NCBI RefSeq assembly: GCF_000744815.1
Contig: NZ_JQMQ01000005.1
Location: forward strand, 3,914,055 to 3,978,054
Length of the DNA: 64,000 nt
Direction of reading: 5' to 3'
Origin: Phaeacidiphilus oryzae TH49
GTDB lineage: Bacteria; Actinomycetota; Actinomycetes; Streptomycetales; Streptomycetaceae
A program made the translations under genes and the position numbers. The notes beneath the pieces are model-generated. The model did not search any database. It saw nothing but the letters and a program-made list of their open reading frames with translations, and was not told the origin of the DNA. This document shows positions 26,277 through 35,054 of the stretch, in pieces (positions within the stretch are counted from its first letter, which is position 1; each line of letters opens with the position of its first letter).

Positions 26277-27386
26277 TTACTCGGCAGCCGCCCCCGCCGC
26301 GATCGCCTCCGCGACCTCGGTCTTCCGGGCGTCCTCCTCGGCCGCGAAGCGCTCCGCGTCCAGCTTCTCGGCTATCTCCTCGTCCTGGGCCATCAGCAGG
26401 TCCAGGTTGGCGTCGCCCATCTCCAGGACGCCCATGTCCACATACGCGCGCTGGAGCTTCTCGCCCCACAGGCCGATGTCCTTGACGCAGGGCACGATCC
26501 GGGAGAACAGCAGCTTGCGGAACATCCCCATGTACTCGGAGGTGTTGGAGATCTCGTGCGCCTCGTCGGACGGGATGCCGAAGTCCTCCAGCACCTCGAC
26601 GCCCTTGATCCGGTCCCGCATCAGATAGCAGCCCTCGATCACGAACTCCTCGCGCTCCGCGAGCTCGGCCGAGCTGAGCTGCTTGTAGTAGTCGCGCAGC
26701 GCCATCCGGCCGAAGGCCACGTGCCGGGCCTCGTCCTGCATGACGTACGCCAGCAGCTGCTTGGGCAGCGGCTTGCTGGTGGTGTCCCGCAGCAGGCCGA
26801 AGGCGGCCAGTGCCAGGCCCTCGATCAGCACCTGCATCCCCAGGTACGGCATGTCCCAGCGGGAGTCCTTGAGGGTGTCGCCGAGGAGGGAGGCCAGCTG
26901 GTCGTTGATCGGGTAGAGCATCCCGATCTTGTCCTGGAGGAACTTGGCGTACAGCTCGGCGTGCCGGGCCTCGTCCATGGTCTGGGTCGCCGAGTAGAAC
27001 TTGGCGTCCAGGTCCGGGACGGACTCGACGATCCGGGCCGCGCAGATCATCGCGCCCTGCTCGCCGTGGAGGAACTGGCTGAACTGCCAGGAGGCGTAGT
27101 TGCGGCGCAGCTCGCCCTTGTCCTTCTCGGTGAGCTTGGGCCAGTACTTGGTTCCGTACAGGGCGAGGGACTCGTCCGGGATGCCCAGGGGGTCGTGCGG
27201 GTCCACCTCAAGGTCCCAGTCGATCCGCTTCTGGGCGTCCCACTGCTTGTCCTTGCCCTTCTGGTAGAGCGACAGCAGGCGGTCCCGCCCGTCGTCGTAC
27301 TCCCAGGTGAAGCGGGCGTCGCCGGAGGCGGGGACGTTCCAGGTCTCGGTGCCGGCCGGGTGGATGTACATGTCGTGCGTCGTCAT
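26277..27386 (-). CDS. Ferritin-like di-iron carboxylate protein
   Basis: A 369-residue helical protein. Its six candidate iron ligands follow the ribonucleotide-reductase R2/ferritin-like order: Glu109 (GEQ), Glu139-x2-His142 (DEARH), Glu189, Glu219-x2-His222 (DEARH). It could be an R2-like oxidase or a di-iron oxygenase; no reductase or substrate gene is adjacent, so the reaction is unknown. GGAGGAG seven bases before ATG 27386 is a strong ribosome-binding site. A TGACCAGTCA half-palindrome upstream and the neighbouring TetR gene suggest regulation. Confidence 0.75.
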   Translation of the reverse strand: MTTHDMYIHPAGTETWNVPASGDARFTWEYDDGRDRLLSLYQKGKDKQWDAQKRIDWDLEVDPHDPLGIPDESLALYGTKYWPKLTEKDKGELRRNYASWQFSQFLHGEQGAMICAARIVESVPDLDAKFYSATQTMDEARHAELYAKFLQDKIGMLYPINDQLASLLGDTLKDSRWDMPYLGMQVLIEGLALAAFGLLRDTTSKPLPKQLLAYVMQDEARHVAFGRMALRDYYKQLSSAELAEREEFVIEGCYLMRDRIKGVEVLEDFGIPSDEAHEISNTSEYMGMFRKLLFSRIVPCVKDIGLWGEKLQRAYVDMGVLEMGDANLDLLMAQDEEIAEKLDAERFAAEEDARKTEVAEAIAAGAAAE

Positions 27387-27450
27387 CTGCGGACTCCTCC
27401 GGGCAAGGCGAGCTGGCGCTACTCCGTTCGGAGCCTCACACGAGAGTTAC

Positions 27451-27460
27451 TGACCAGTCA
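27451..27460. promoter_or_regulatory. Candidate TetR-type operator upstream of the di-iron gene
   Basis: TGACCAGTCA lies in TTACTGACCAGTCAA, with TGAC/GTCA arms; read on the minus strand TTGACT at its edge could be a -35 element for the di-iron gene. An additional CTCCG-TT-CGGAG palindrome lies at 27422-27433. Confidence 0.35.
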
Positions 27461-27567
27461 ACGGTTGCTGCGGTACAAACACCGGGAATCTGTGTCAGGC
27501 CGGTGCCGGTCGTCCCGGGCGGTCCCCGGCCGCCGGCGGGGGGCGCCCGGGAGAAGCTGAAAGGACG

Positions 27568-28248
27568 TCAGGAGGCCTTGCCGGTACCGATGTTGGCGGC
27601 GATCTCCAGGGCGACGGCCAGGCCCGCGTGGTCGCGCCCGCCGCCCGCCCCGGCGTCGTCCTCCGGGCAGAACAGCCGGCCGGCGTTGAGGGCCATCAGC
27701 GCCATCGAGGCGCGGATCCGGTCCTCCAGGACGGCGTCCGGCCCGTGCAGCAGCTCCACCAGCCGGATCATCCGCTGCTTGAACTGCGGGGCGAGGTCCA
27801 ACTCCCGTACCACGGAGCGGTTCTCGTGGAAGAAGCGGAGGAGGGCGCGGCCGCGCTCGGCCATCCCCGCGGAGAGCCGGCGCAGCAGTTCGGCGCGGAA
27901 CTCCGGGTCACCGGTGTGCCCGGCGGACCAGGCGATGGCCTCGTCGATCGGCGCCGAGAGCGACTCCACCAGCCCGGAGACCAGCTCCTCCTTGCTGCGG
28001 AAGTGGTAGTACAGCGCGGCCTTGGTGACGCCCAGGCGGTCGGCGATCTCGCGCAGCGAGGTCTGCTCGTAGCCGTGCTGGACGAAGAGTTCGAGTGCGA
28101 CCTCCAGCGCGCGGGCGCGGGTGTCGGTGCGCGGGGTGCGCGGCGGCGCCGAGCGCGGGGACGCCGAGCGCGGGGGCGGAGGGACCGGGACGGTGCCGGC
28201 GGCGGTGGCGGCGGGGCTCTCGACCTGACGAGCCGGGGTGGCGGTCAT
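27568..28248 (-). CDS. TetR-family regulator
   Basis: 226 residues. After a Pro/Ala-rich 45-residue leader comes the TetR helix-turn-helix (RALEVALELFVQHGYEQTSLREIADRLGVTKAALYYHF, in parts) and a ligand-binding helical domain (ELVSGLVESLSAPIDEAIAW...). ATG 28248 starts 5 bp after the mutY stop, so it is probably translated from the mutY transcript, an odd pairing of repair enzyme and regulator. The ligand is unknown. The di-iron gene downstream, with a TGACCAGTCA box, is a possible target. Confidence 0.85.
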   Translation of the reverse strand: MTATPARQVESPAATAAGTVPVPPPPRSASPRSAPPRTPRTDTRARALEVALELFVQHGYEQTSLREIADRLGVTKAALYYHFRSKEELVSGLVESLSAPIDEAIAWSAGHTGDPEFRAELLRRLSAGMAERGRALLRFFHENRSVVRELDLAPQFKQRMIRLVELLHGPDAVLEDRIRASMALMALNAGRLFCPEDDAGAGGGRDHAGLAVALEIAANIGTGKAS

Positions 28249-28253
28249 CCCGC

Positions 28254-29222
28254 TCACCCTACCGGCGGTCCCTGGGGCAGCCGGTAGACCCCGGGACGCA
28301 CCGGTTCCACCAGTCCGTCCGCGACCAGACCGTCCAGCGCCCGGGCGCGCTGCACCGGATCGTGCCAGACCGCGTCCAGATCGGCCTGCGGCACCTCGCC
28401 GTCCCCGGCCACCTCGCGGAGGACGGCCAGCAGCCGGCCGCGCACCTGCCGGTCGGTGCCGGCGTACGTCTGGCCGCGGCGCGGCGGGCCCTGGTGCGCC
28501 GGGCGGCCCGCCTGCCGCCAGGCGCAGCGGTCGGCGATCGGGCAGCGCTCGCAGGCGGGGTTGCGGGCGGTGCACACCAGTGCGCCCAACTCCATGACGG
28601 CGACCGCCCAGCGGGCCGCCGTCGGGGCATCCGCCGGGAGGAGCTCGCGGGCGGTGCGGCGCTCGGCGGCGGTGGTCGCGTTGGCCGGGTACTCGACGCC
28701 GTCCTCGATCCGGGCGAAGACCCGGCGGACGTTGGTGTCCAGCACGGCGTGCCGCTGGCGGAAGGCGAAGGAGGCCACCGCGGCCGCGGTGTACTCGCCG
28801 ATCCCGGGGAGGGCCAGCAGTTCGGCGTGGTCCTCGGGGACCCGGCCGCCGTGCCGCTCGGTCATCGCGGTGGCGGCGGCGTGCAGCCGCAGGGCGCGCC
28901 TCGGGTAGCCGAGCCGGCCCCAGGCGCGGACGGCCTCACCGGGGGGTTCGGCGGCGAGCGCGGCCGGGGTCGGCCAGCGCTCCACCCAGGCGAGGTACAT
29001 CGGCAGCACCCGGTTGACCGGGGTCTGCTGCAGCATGAACTCGCTGACCATGATCTCCCAGGGGCTCGCCTCCGGCCGCCGCCAGGGCAGGTCGCGGGCG
29101 TTGTGCCGGTACCAGTCGAGGACGGTCCGGTGGAGGGCGGCGCGCTCGGGGGCGTTCCGCGCGGGGGCGGCCGCGGGGGCGGCGGAGGGGGCGGGGGCGT
29201 CGGGGGCCGGGGAGACGTTCAT
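28254..29222 (-). CDS. mutY: A/G-specific adenine glycosylase
   Basis: A 322-residue base-excision enzyme removing adenine opposite 8-oxoguanine. The HhH-GPD core has SEFMLQQTPVNRV (catalytic Glu61), LPGIGEYTAAAVASFAF and the catalytic Asp in AVLDTNVRRV. The 4Fe-4S cluster is Cys-x6-Cys-x2-Cys-x5-Cys in CTARNPACERCPIADRC. The C-terminal region is short (about 85 residues after the cluster), so the usual NUDIX-like 8-oxoG-reading domain is reduced, as in other actinobacterial MutY. The TetR gene follows 5 bp downstream. Confidence 0.93.
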   Translation of the reverse strand: MNVSPAPDAPAPSAAPAAAPARNAPERAALHRTVLDWYRHNARDLPWRRPEASPWEIMVSEFMLQQTPVNRVLPMYLAWVERWPTPAALAAEPPGEAVRAWGRLGYPRRALRLHAAATAMTERHGGRVPEDHAELLALPGIGEYTAAAVASFAFRQRHAVLDTNVRRVFARIEDGVEYPANATTAAERRTARELLPADAPTAARWAVAVMELGALVCTARNPACERCPIADRCAWRQAGRPAHQGPPRRGQTYAGTDRQVRGRLLAVLREVAGDGEVPQADLDAVWHDPVQRARALDGLVADGLVEPVRPGVYRLPQGPPVG

Positions 29223-29349
29223 GGCCCGGCCATTCTCGCACCCCGCAGACGGGCGAAAGGAGTTGGGCCGAGCGGCGGCAAAAGGTGATCATGTGAAAGA
29301 AGAGGTCTCCGGTACGGCGGTGTTGCCCAGAGAGGCTGGTGATCTCTCG

Positions 29350-29355
29350 TAAGGT
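29350..29355 (+). promoter_or_regulatory. -10 box of a leaderless gene
   Basis: TAAGGT, then TTGCGC, then GTG at 29362. The spacing supports GTG 29362 as start and transcription initiation at the codon. Confidence 0.45.
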
Positions 29356-29361
29356 TTGCGC

Positions 29362-30198
29362 GTGCCTTCTCTGCGTCATCCCGTCGGACCCCTGCCGTCC
29401 GCCATCTACTGGCGGCGGCGCCTCGTCGTGGCTGTGGTCGCCCTCGCGGTGATCGCGCTGGTGGTATGGCTGTTGGTGAGCCCAGGCGGTGGTGGCGGCG
29501 GAGGCCACAGCGGTGCGGCGCCGACCGCCCCGGCGAGCTCGATCGGCCCCTCGGGTGGCGGCGGGTCCAACGACGGGGCCTCCGGGACGCCCGGCGGGGG
29601 CGCCTCCGGCACGCCGGGCCCGGGGAGTTCGGCCTCGGGGAGTGCCGGAGCCGGGGGGACTTCGGGGGGATCCGGTGGCGGTGCCTCCGGGGGCGGCGGG
29701 CAGGTCAGCGTCAGCGGCGGGTCCTCGGGCGGCGGCGCCGGCGGCAAGGGCGGCGTGCCGGTCAACACCGGTTCCGTGATGGCGCTTCCGGCCTGTGCGG
29801 CGTCCGATCTGGGGCTGGTGCTGGACGGGGACCGGAGCACCTACGCGGCCGGGCAGAACCCGGTCTTCCGGCTGACGGTCAAGAACACCGGCGCCGCGGA
29901 CTGCCGGATCGACGTGGGGCGGACGGCCGCGGTCGTCACCATCAGCAGCGCCTCCCAGCACCATGTGTGGTCGTCGGGGGACTGCGCGTCGGACAAGACG
30001 GCCCAGTGGGTCGAGGCGGTCGCCGGGGGATCGGTGACGGTCAGCTACGACTGGGGGCGGGTGCACTCCTCGCCGGGGTGCCCGAGCGAGACCAACGGGT
30101 TCATCGCGGGGGGCGGGACGTTCGTCGCGCAGGCGTCGCTGAGCGGCGTCTCGAACCAGCCGCAGTGGCAGTTCCGGCTGGTGGCGGCGGGGTCGTAG
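29362..30198 (+). CDS. Membrane-anchored protein with Gly/Ser-rich stalk and Ig-like domain
   Basis: 278 residues. A basic N-terminus (WRRR) precedes one transmembrane helix (VVAVVALAVIALVVWLLV, about 21-38), then about 95 residues of Gly/Ser/Ala-rich stalk. The C-terminal beta domain of about 140 residues (PVFRLTVKNTGAADCRIDVGRT) has five cysteines that could form disulfides outside the cell. It looks like a surface-exposed immunoglobulin-like (intracellular-proteinase-inhibitor or DUF4232-like) domain. It is convergent with disA and divergent from mutY. The function is unknown. Confidence 0.72.
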   Translation: MPSLRHPVGPLPSAIYWRRRLVVAVVALAVIALVVWLLVSPGGGGGGGHSGAAPTAPASSIGPSGGGGSNDGASGTPGGGASGTPGPGSSASGSAGAGGTSGGSGGGASGGGGQVSVSGGSSGGGAGGKGGVPVNTGSVMALPACAASDLGLVLDGDRSTYAAGQNPVFRLTVKNTGAADCRIDVGRTAAVVTISSASQHHVWSSGDCASDKTAQWVEAVAGGSVTVSYDWGRVHSSPGCPSETNGFIAGGGTFVAQASLSGVSNQPQWQFRLVAAGS

Positions 30199-30202
30199 CC
30201 GT

Positions 30203-30237
30203 CCGGGGGCGCCCCGGGCGAGCCCCGGTGCGCCCGG
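30203..30237. terminator. Imperfect hairpin between convergent genes
   Basis: CCGGG...CGC...CCGGG at 30203-30219 pairs with CCGG...GCG...CCCGG at 30223-30237 with a two-base bulge and one mismatch. It lies just after the Ig-like gene and before the disA stop. Confidence 0.35.
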
Positions 30238-30283
30238 TGAGCCCGCAGGGCTTCATCAAGGCGCGCCGCGGGCGGGGCCCGAC

Positions 30284-31393
30284 TCAGACGTAGCGTTCCA
30301 GAATGCTGGATTCCGCCAGGCGGGAGAGGCCCTCGCGGACGGAGCGGGCTCTCGCCTCGCCCACGCCGTCGACCGTCTGGAGGTCGTCGACGCTGGCCGC
30401 CAGCAGCTTCTGCAGGCCGCCGAAGTGGTCGACCAGGCGGTCGATCACGGTGTTCGGCAGCCGGGGGACCTTCGCCAGCAGGCGGAAGCCGCGCGGGCTG
30501 ACCGCCGCGTCCAGCGCCTCCGGCGTGCCGGGATGGCCCAGGGCCCGCGCGACCGTCTGGAGTTCCAGCAGCTCGGTGTGGGTGAGCTGGTTGAGGAGCG
30601 ACAGCACGTCCTGCACCGTCCGGCCGCGCTTCGCGGCCCGCTCCGGGAAGTAGTCGCGGGCGACCAGTTCGCGCTCCGGCTCCACCCCCGCGATCAGCTC
30701 GTCGAGCTGGAGGGAGAGCAGCCGGCCGTCCGTGCCCAGCTCCACCACGTACTCGGCGATCTCGCCGGCGATCCGGCGGACCATCTCCAGCCGCTGCGCC
30801 ACCGCCGCGACGTCGCGCACCGTGACCAGGTCCTCGATCTCCAGAGCGGAGAGGGTGCCGGTGACCTCGTCGAGCCGCAGCTTGTACCGCTCAAGGGTGG
30901 CCAGGGCCTGGTTGGCCCGGGAGAGGATGGCGGCGCTGTCCTCCAGGACCCGGCGGCTGCCGTTGACGTACAGCGCGATCAGCCGCATCGACTGGCTGAC
31001 CGAGATGACCGGGTAGCCGGTCTGCTTGTTGACCCGCTCCGCGGTGCGGTGCCTGGTGCCGGTCTCCTCGGTGGGGATGTCCGCGTCCGGGACCAGCTGC
31101 ACCCCGGCTCGGACGATCTTGGTGATGTCCTGGTCCAGCACCACGGCGCCGTCCAGCTTGCAGAGCTCGCGCAGGCGGGTCGCAGAGAACTCGACGTCCA
31201 GGACGAAGCCGCCGGTGCACAGTTCCTCGACGAGGGGGTCGAAGCCGAGCACCACCAGCCCGCCGGTGTTCCCCCGGAGTACTCGTTCGAGCCCGTCCCG
31301 GAGTGGGGTGCCGGGAGCGACGGCGCTGAGGGAGGCCCGGAGCAGGGACTCCTCCTCGCGGGAGGACTTCTCCGCCCGTTCGTTGGCTGCCAC
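30284..31393 (-). CDS. disA: Diadenylate cyclase DisA (DNA integrity scanning protein)
   Basis: A 369-residue protein making c-di-AMP from two ATP. The DAC domain carries DGA (81-83, in [11 protein letters not shown]) and RHR (114-116, in [11 protein letters not shown]), both needed for catalysis. A helical linker and a C-terminal helix-hairpin-helix domain ([35 protein letters not shown], in parts) bind branched DNA. GTG 31393 has GGAGGAT upstream. radA lies 123 bp upstream on the same strand, the same pairing seen in Bacillus, linking c-di-AMP to DNA repair. Confidence 0.95.
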   Translation of the reverse strand: MAANERAEKSSREEESLLRASLSAVAPGTPLRDGLERVLRGNTGGLVVLGFDPLVEELCTGGFVLDVEFSATRLRELCKLDGAVVLDQDITKIVRAGVQLVPDADIPTEETGTRHRTAERVNKQTGYPVISVSQSMRLIALYVNGSRRVLEDSAAILSRANQALATLERYKLRLDEVTGTLSALEIEDLVTVRDVAAVAQRLEMVRRIAGEIAEYVVELGTDGRLLSLQLDELIAGVEPERELVARDYFPERAAKRGRTVQDVLSLLNQLTHTELLELQTVARALGHPGTPEALDAAVSPRGFRLLAKVPRLPNTVIDRLVDHFGGLQKLLAASVDDLQTVDGVGEARARSVREGLSRLAESSILERYV

Positions 31394-31516
31394 GGGGATC
31401 CTCCGGTCGGTTTCGCGTACCGGCCAAATCTTACCTTCGGGGGGTCTTCGGATGCTCTCCGCGGGGTTGCGGGTTTTGCTCCTTCCCGCAAGGGCCCCGT
31501 CGCCACCCGGATAGCC

Positions 31517-33064
31517 TCACTCCGGATCCAGCGGTTCCCAGCCTTCCATCAACTCGTCCGCGGTGTCGGGGATATGGGGAAACGGCGGCACGTCCTCGCG
31601 GCGGGCGCCGCCATTCGGCCGATCACCGCGACCACGCGGCGGTTCGTCCGGCGTGTTCGCCTCGGCCGCGGATCTGCGGCGCGGCCGGCCGGAGCGGCCG
31701 CGGCCCGGGATCGCGTTCAGCGCCTCGGCGATGTTGGACACCTCGACCACCCGCATCCCCTTGGGCGCCTTTCCGGAGTCCGGCGGCACCAGGGCGTGGG
31801 TGAAGCCGAGCCGGGCCGCCTCGGCCAGCCGCCGCTGCACCCCCGAGACCCGGCGCACCTCTCCGGCCAGGCCGACCTCGCCGACCGCGACCAGCTCGGG
31901 CGGCAGCGGGGCGTTCGCCGCCGAGCTGGCCACCGCCAGGGCCACCGCGAGGTCGGCGGCCGGCTCGGTGAGCTTCACCCCGCCGACCGTCGCCGCGTAG
32001 ATGTCCTGCTTGCCCAGCCGGATCCCGCCGTGCCGCTCGACCACGGCCAGGATCATCGCGATCCGCGGCGAGTCCAGCCCGGAGGTGGTGCGCCGGGGGG
32101 AGGGGATCGCGGACTCCACCATCAGCGCCTGCACCTCCGTCACCAGGGGACGGCGGCCCTCCAGGGTGACGGTGAGGCAGGTGCCGGGGACCGGGGTCGA
32201 ACGGCGGGTGAGGAAGAGCCCGGAGGGGTCGGCGAGGCCGGTGATCCCCTGGTCGTGGAGCTCGAAGCAGCCGACCTCGTCGGTCGCCCCGTAGCGGTTC
32301 TTGACGCCGCGGACCAGCCGCAGCCGGTTGTGCCGGTCCCCCTCGAACTGCAGCACCACGTCCACCAGGTGCTCCAGCAGCCGCGGCCCGGCGATGTTGC
32401 CGTCCTTGGTGACATGGCCGACCAGCAGGGTGGCCATGCCGCGGGTCTTGGACTCGCGGATCAGCGCCGCCGCCACCTCGCGGATCTGCGAGGGGCCGCC
32501 CGGGGCGCTGTCCAGCTGGGCCGAGGCGATGGTCTGCACCGAGTCGAGGACCAGCAGCGCCGGGTTCACCTGCTCGATATGGCCGAGGCAGGTGGCCAGA
32601 TCGGTCTCGGCGGCCAGGTAGAGGTGCGGGGAGAGGGCGCCGATCCGGTCCGCGCGCAGCCGCACCTGGGCCGCCGACTCCTCGCCGGTGAGGTAGAGGG
32701 TCGGCCGCCCCTCCCCGGCCGCCCGGGCCGCCACGTCCAGCAGCAGCGTCGACTTGCCCACCCCTGGCTCGCCCGCGAGGAGCACCACCGCGCCCGGCAC
32801 CAGGCCGCCGCCGAGCACCCGGTCCAGCTCGCCGACGGTGGTCGGCCGGGCGGCCGCGACCCGCGCGTCCACCTGCTGGATCGGGCGGGCCGGCGCGGTC
32901 ACCGGCTGGGCGGCGGTACGCACCGCGGTGGGCGCGCCGACCTCCTCGACCGTGCCCCAGGACTGGCACTCCGGGCAGCGGCCGACCCACTTGGGCGGGG
33001 TGGTTCCGCACTCCGTGCAGCGGAAGCCCGCGCGCGGCGCTTTGGACGACGATCGACTTGCCAT
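31517..33064 (-). CDS. radA: DNA repair protein RadA
   Basis: A 515-residue recombination helicase-like protein. It has an N-terminal C4 zinc finger (Cys16, Cys19, Cys30, Cys33), a RecA-like core with Walker A GEPGVGKS (about 101-108), the RadA-specific KNRYG motif (about 255), and a Lon-protease-like C-terminal domain. An Arg-rich and then acidic tail of about 60 residues is specific to actinobacteria. ATG 33064 is preceded by TAGCGT and seven bases, suggesting a leaderless transcript. A longer upstream frame has no support. Confidence 0.95.
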   Translation of the reverse strand: MASRSSSKAPRAGFRCTECGTTPPKWVGRCPECQSWGTVEEVGAPTAVRTAAQPVTAPARPIQQVDARVAAARPTTVGELDRVLGGGLVPGAVVLLAGEPGVGKSTLLLDVAARAAGEGRPTLYLTGEESAAQVRLRADRIGALSPHLYLAAETDLATCLGHIEQVNPALLVLDSVQTIASAQLDSAPGGPSQIREVAAALIRESKTRGMATLLVGHVTKDGNIAGPRLLEHLVDVVLQFEGDRHNRLRLVRGVKNRYGATDEVGCFELHDQGITGLADPSGLFLTRRSTPVPGTCLTVTLEGRRPLVTEVQALMVESAIPSPRRTTSGLDSPRIAMILAVVERHGGIRLGKQDIYAATVGGVKLTEPAADLAVALAVASSAANAPLPPELVAVGEVGLAGEVRRVSGVQRRLAEAARLGFTHALVPPDSGKAPKGMRVVEVSNIAEALNAIPGRGRSGRPRRRSAAEANTPDEPPRGRGDRPNGGARREDVPPFPHIPDTADELMEGWEPLDPE

Positions 33065-33071
33065 GCGCCAG

Positions 33072-33077
33072 ACGCTA
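33072..33077 (-). promoter_or_regulatory. -10 box of leaderless radA
   Basis: On the minus strand TAGCGT is followed by CTGGCGC and the radA ATG (33064). Confidence 0.45.
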
Positions 33078-33203
33078 CCCCGGGCCTCTGACAACCGGCC
33101 CGGGGCCGGCCCCCGCCCACCGGGCCCTCGGCCCCCCGCCCGCCCGGTCACCCGATCGGGGGAGCGGGGGGCGAAAGCCCGGTGGGTGCGGGGCGCACCC
33201 TCA

Positions 33204-33209
33204 TAACGT
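33204..33209 (+). promoter_or_regulatory. -10 box of the BACON-domain gene
   Basis: TAACGT, eight bases, then ATG 33218. It supports 33218 over the in-frame GTG at 33182, which lies upstream of the box. Confidence 0.4.
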
Positions 33210-33217
33210 GTGCGCCC

Positions 33218-35005
33218 ATGCGGTTGGTGACGCGCGCCGCGCACGGCGGAGACCCCGGCTCAGGCGCGGGCGACAGGCTCGACAGGGGTCTCCTGACGCA
33301 CGCCGACGGGCTCTACACCTATTGCCTCTCGGTGCTCTGCGACGCCGACGAGGCGCTCGCCGCGCTCCGGACGGTCCGTCAGCTGGCCCACCGGCACCGG
33401 CGGAAGCTCCGCCGCGCCGACCTCCTCCGGGCCTGGCTCTACGCGCTGGCCCGGCAGGTCTGCCTGACCTGGCTGGAGCAGCGCCCGATGGGCGTGCGGG
33501 ACGCCGGCCCGCGGGCGCAGGAGGCCCGGCAGCGGGCCCAACTCGCCCTGCTGGTCTGGCCGGAGGCCGCGGGCACCAGCTCCGAGCAGCGCGAGGCGCT
33601 GGAGCTGGCGCTCCGGCACGGCCTGCCGCCGGAGGAGCTCGCCGCCGTCCTCGGCCTCTCCGAGCAGTCCGCCCGGCGGCTGGTCACCCAGGCGGTCTGC
33701 GAGGTCGAGCGGACCAGGGCGGCGCTGACCGTACTGGCCTCCGGCGCCTGCCCGGTGCTGGCCAGGCTCGGCGGCGGGGCGGCCGCCGCGCACGGTCTCG
33801 CGCCCCGGCCCTCGGCGCTCGGCCCGACGCTCCGCGGCGAGCTGGTGCGGCACGTCGACGAGTGCCCGACCTGCCGGGGCAGCGCCGAGCAGGCCACGGC
33901 GGACGGCCCCTGGCCGGGCACGGCCCGGCCGCCGGGGACGCTGCCGCTGGTCGCGGCGCCGGTCGAGGCCCTGTTCGGGGGGCCGGCCGAGTCCGGTCCC
34001 GATACGGCGGGGGCGGCCGCGGCCGCCGGCGCCTTCCCCGGCGGCGAATCGTCCGGCAGCGCCTCCCCCGGCAGCGCCTCCCCCGGCGGCCTGCCGTCCG
34101 AGGGCGCGCCCGTCGGCGGCGTCGAGCCGCGGTTCGACCGCGAGGGCTTCCCGGTGCAGCGGGCGCGGAACCCGGAGCGCGGCGCGGTGCTGCGGCACCG
34201 GGCGGTGATGACCACGGCGGTGGCCGCGGTGGTCGCGGCCCCGGCGCTGGCCCTCTGGGCCGCGCAGCGCGAGGAGCCGCAGCGGGTGGCGACCACCGGC
34301 CAGGACGTGCCGGTCGGCCCGAGCGCCTCCGCCTCCGGGCTCGACCCCGCTTCGGAGACTGCGCGGGCGACGCTGCCCCCGTCCGTCGGCTCGACGCCCG
34401 AGCCGGACGGCTCCGCGGACGGGGCCTCCGCCACCCCGCGGGCCTCCGGCTCGAACGGCGCGCGTCCCCCGGCGAAGGCCGGCCGGCTCTCCGTCGGCTA
34501 CCAGGAGGCCTTCGGCCGCACCATGCTGACGATCGCCAACACGGGCTCGGGCAAGGCGAGTTGGTGGGCCGTCGCGGACGCCCCCTGGCTGCGGCTGAGC
34601 CGCTCCTCCGGGGTGCTGGCGCCCGGAGAACGGGTGCTGGTGCTGATCACCGCCGACGAGAGCCGGGAGCCGCAGCACGCGTGGACGGCGCGGGTCTCGG
34701 TGCAGCCGTCGACCGCGATCGTCCCGGTCTCCGGGCCGGGCCGGGAGCGCGGGCCCGGGCAGGACGCCGGCCCTGGTCCCGGCCCGGCCCGGCCGCAGAC
34801 CCGCGACTGGGGCGGGGCGGACGACCGGGACCGCTACGACGCCGACGGAGGCGGCGGCTCCACCCGCGCGATCCCCGCGGACTACCGCGGAGGCGGCGGC
34901 CGCCACCGGGCCCACCGGAGGGACGGCGACGGCGACGGCGGAGGCTGGGGCCGGCGCGGGGGCTACGGAGGTGGCCGCGGCGGAGACGGCGACCGCCGGG
35001 ACTAG
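33218..35005 (+). CDS. Sigma-like / zinc-finger / transmembrane / BACON-domain fusion protein
   Basis: 595 residues with an unusual order. Residues about 25-165 resemble a degenerate ECF sigma factor: a region-2-like helix (HADGLYTYCLSVLCDADEALAAL) and a region-4-like helix-turn-helix (LPPEELAAVLGLSEQSARRLV). Next is an anti-sigma-type HxxxCxxC motif (HVDECPTC, about 211). A Ser/Pro/Gly linker and a transmembrane helix (about 330-350) follow, then a BACON-like beta domain (about 425-515) facing outside, and an Arg/Gly/Asp tail. This reads as a membrane-tethered transcription regulator or a remnant of a sigma/anti-sigma fusion. It is divergent from radA. Whether it still binds RNA polymerase is unknown. 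Confidence 0.7.
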   Translation: MRLVTRAAHGGDPGSGAGDRLDRGLLTHADGLYTYCLSVLCDADEALAALRTVRQLAHRHRRKLRRADLLRAWLYALARQVCLTWLEQRPMGVRDAGPRAQEARQRAQLALLVWPEAAGTSSEQREALELALRHGLPPEELAAVLGLSEQSARRLVTQAVCEVERTRAALTVLASGACPVLARLGGGAAAAHGLAPRPSALGPTLRGELVRHVDECPTCRGSAEQATADGPWPGTARPPGTLPLVAAPVEALFGGPAESGPDTAGAAAAAGAFPGGESSGSASPGSASPGGLPSEGAPVGGVEPRFDREGFPVQRARNPERGAVLRHRAVMTTAVAAVVAAPALALWAAQREEPQRVATTGQDVPVGPSASASGLDPASETARATLPPSVGSTPEPDGSADGASATPRASGSNGARPPAKAGRLSVGYQEAFGRTMLTIANTGSGKASWWAVADAPWLRLSRSSGVLAPGERVLVLITADESREPQHAWTARVSVQPSTAIVPVSGPGRERGPGQDAGPGPGPARPQTRDWGGADDRDRYDADGGGGSTRAIPADYRGGGGRHRAHRRDGDGDGGGWGRRGGYGGGRGGDGDRRD

Positions 35006-35054
35006 GAGGCCGTCCCCACCCCGGCCTGCCGGCCTTCCGCCTGCCGCCGGCCGG

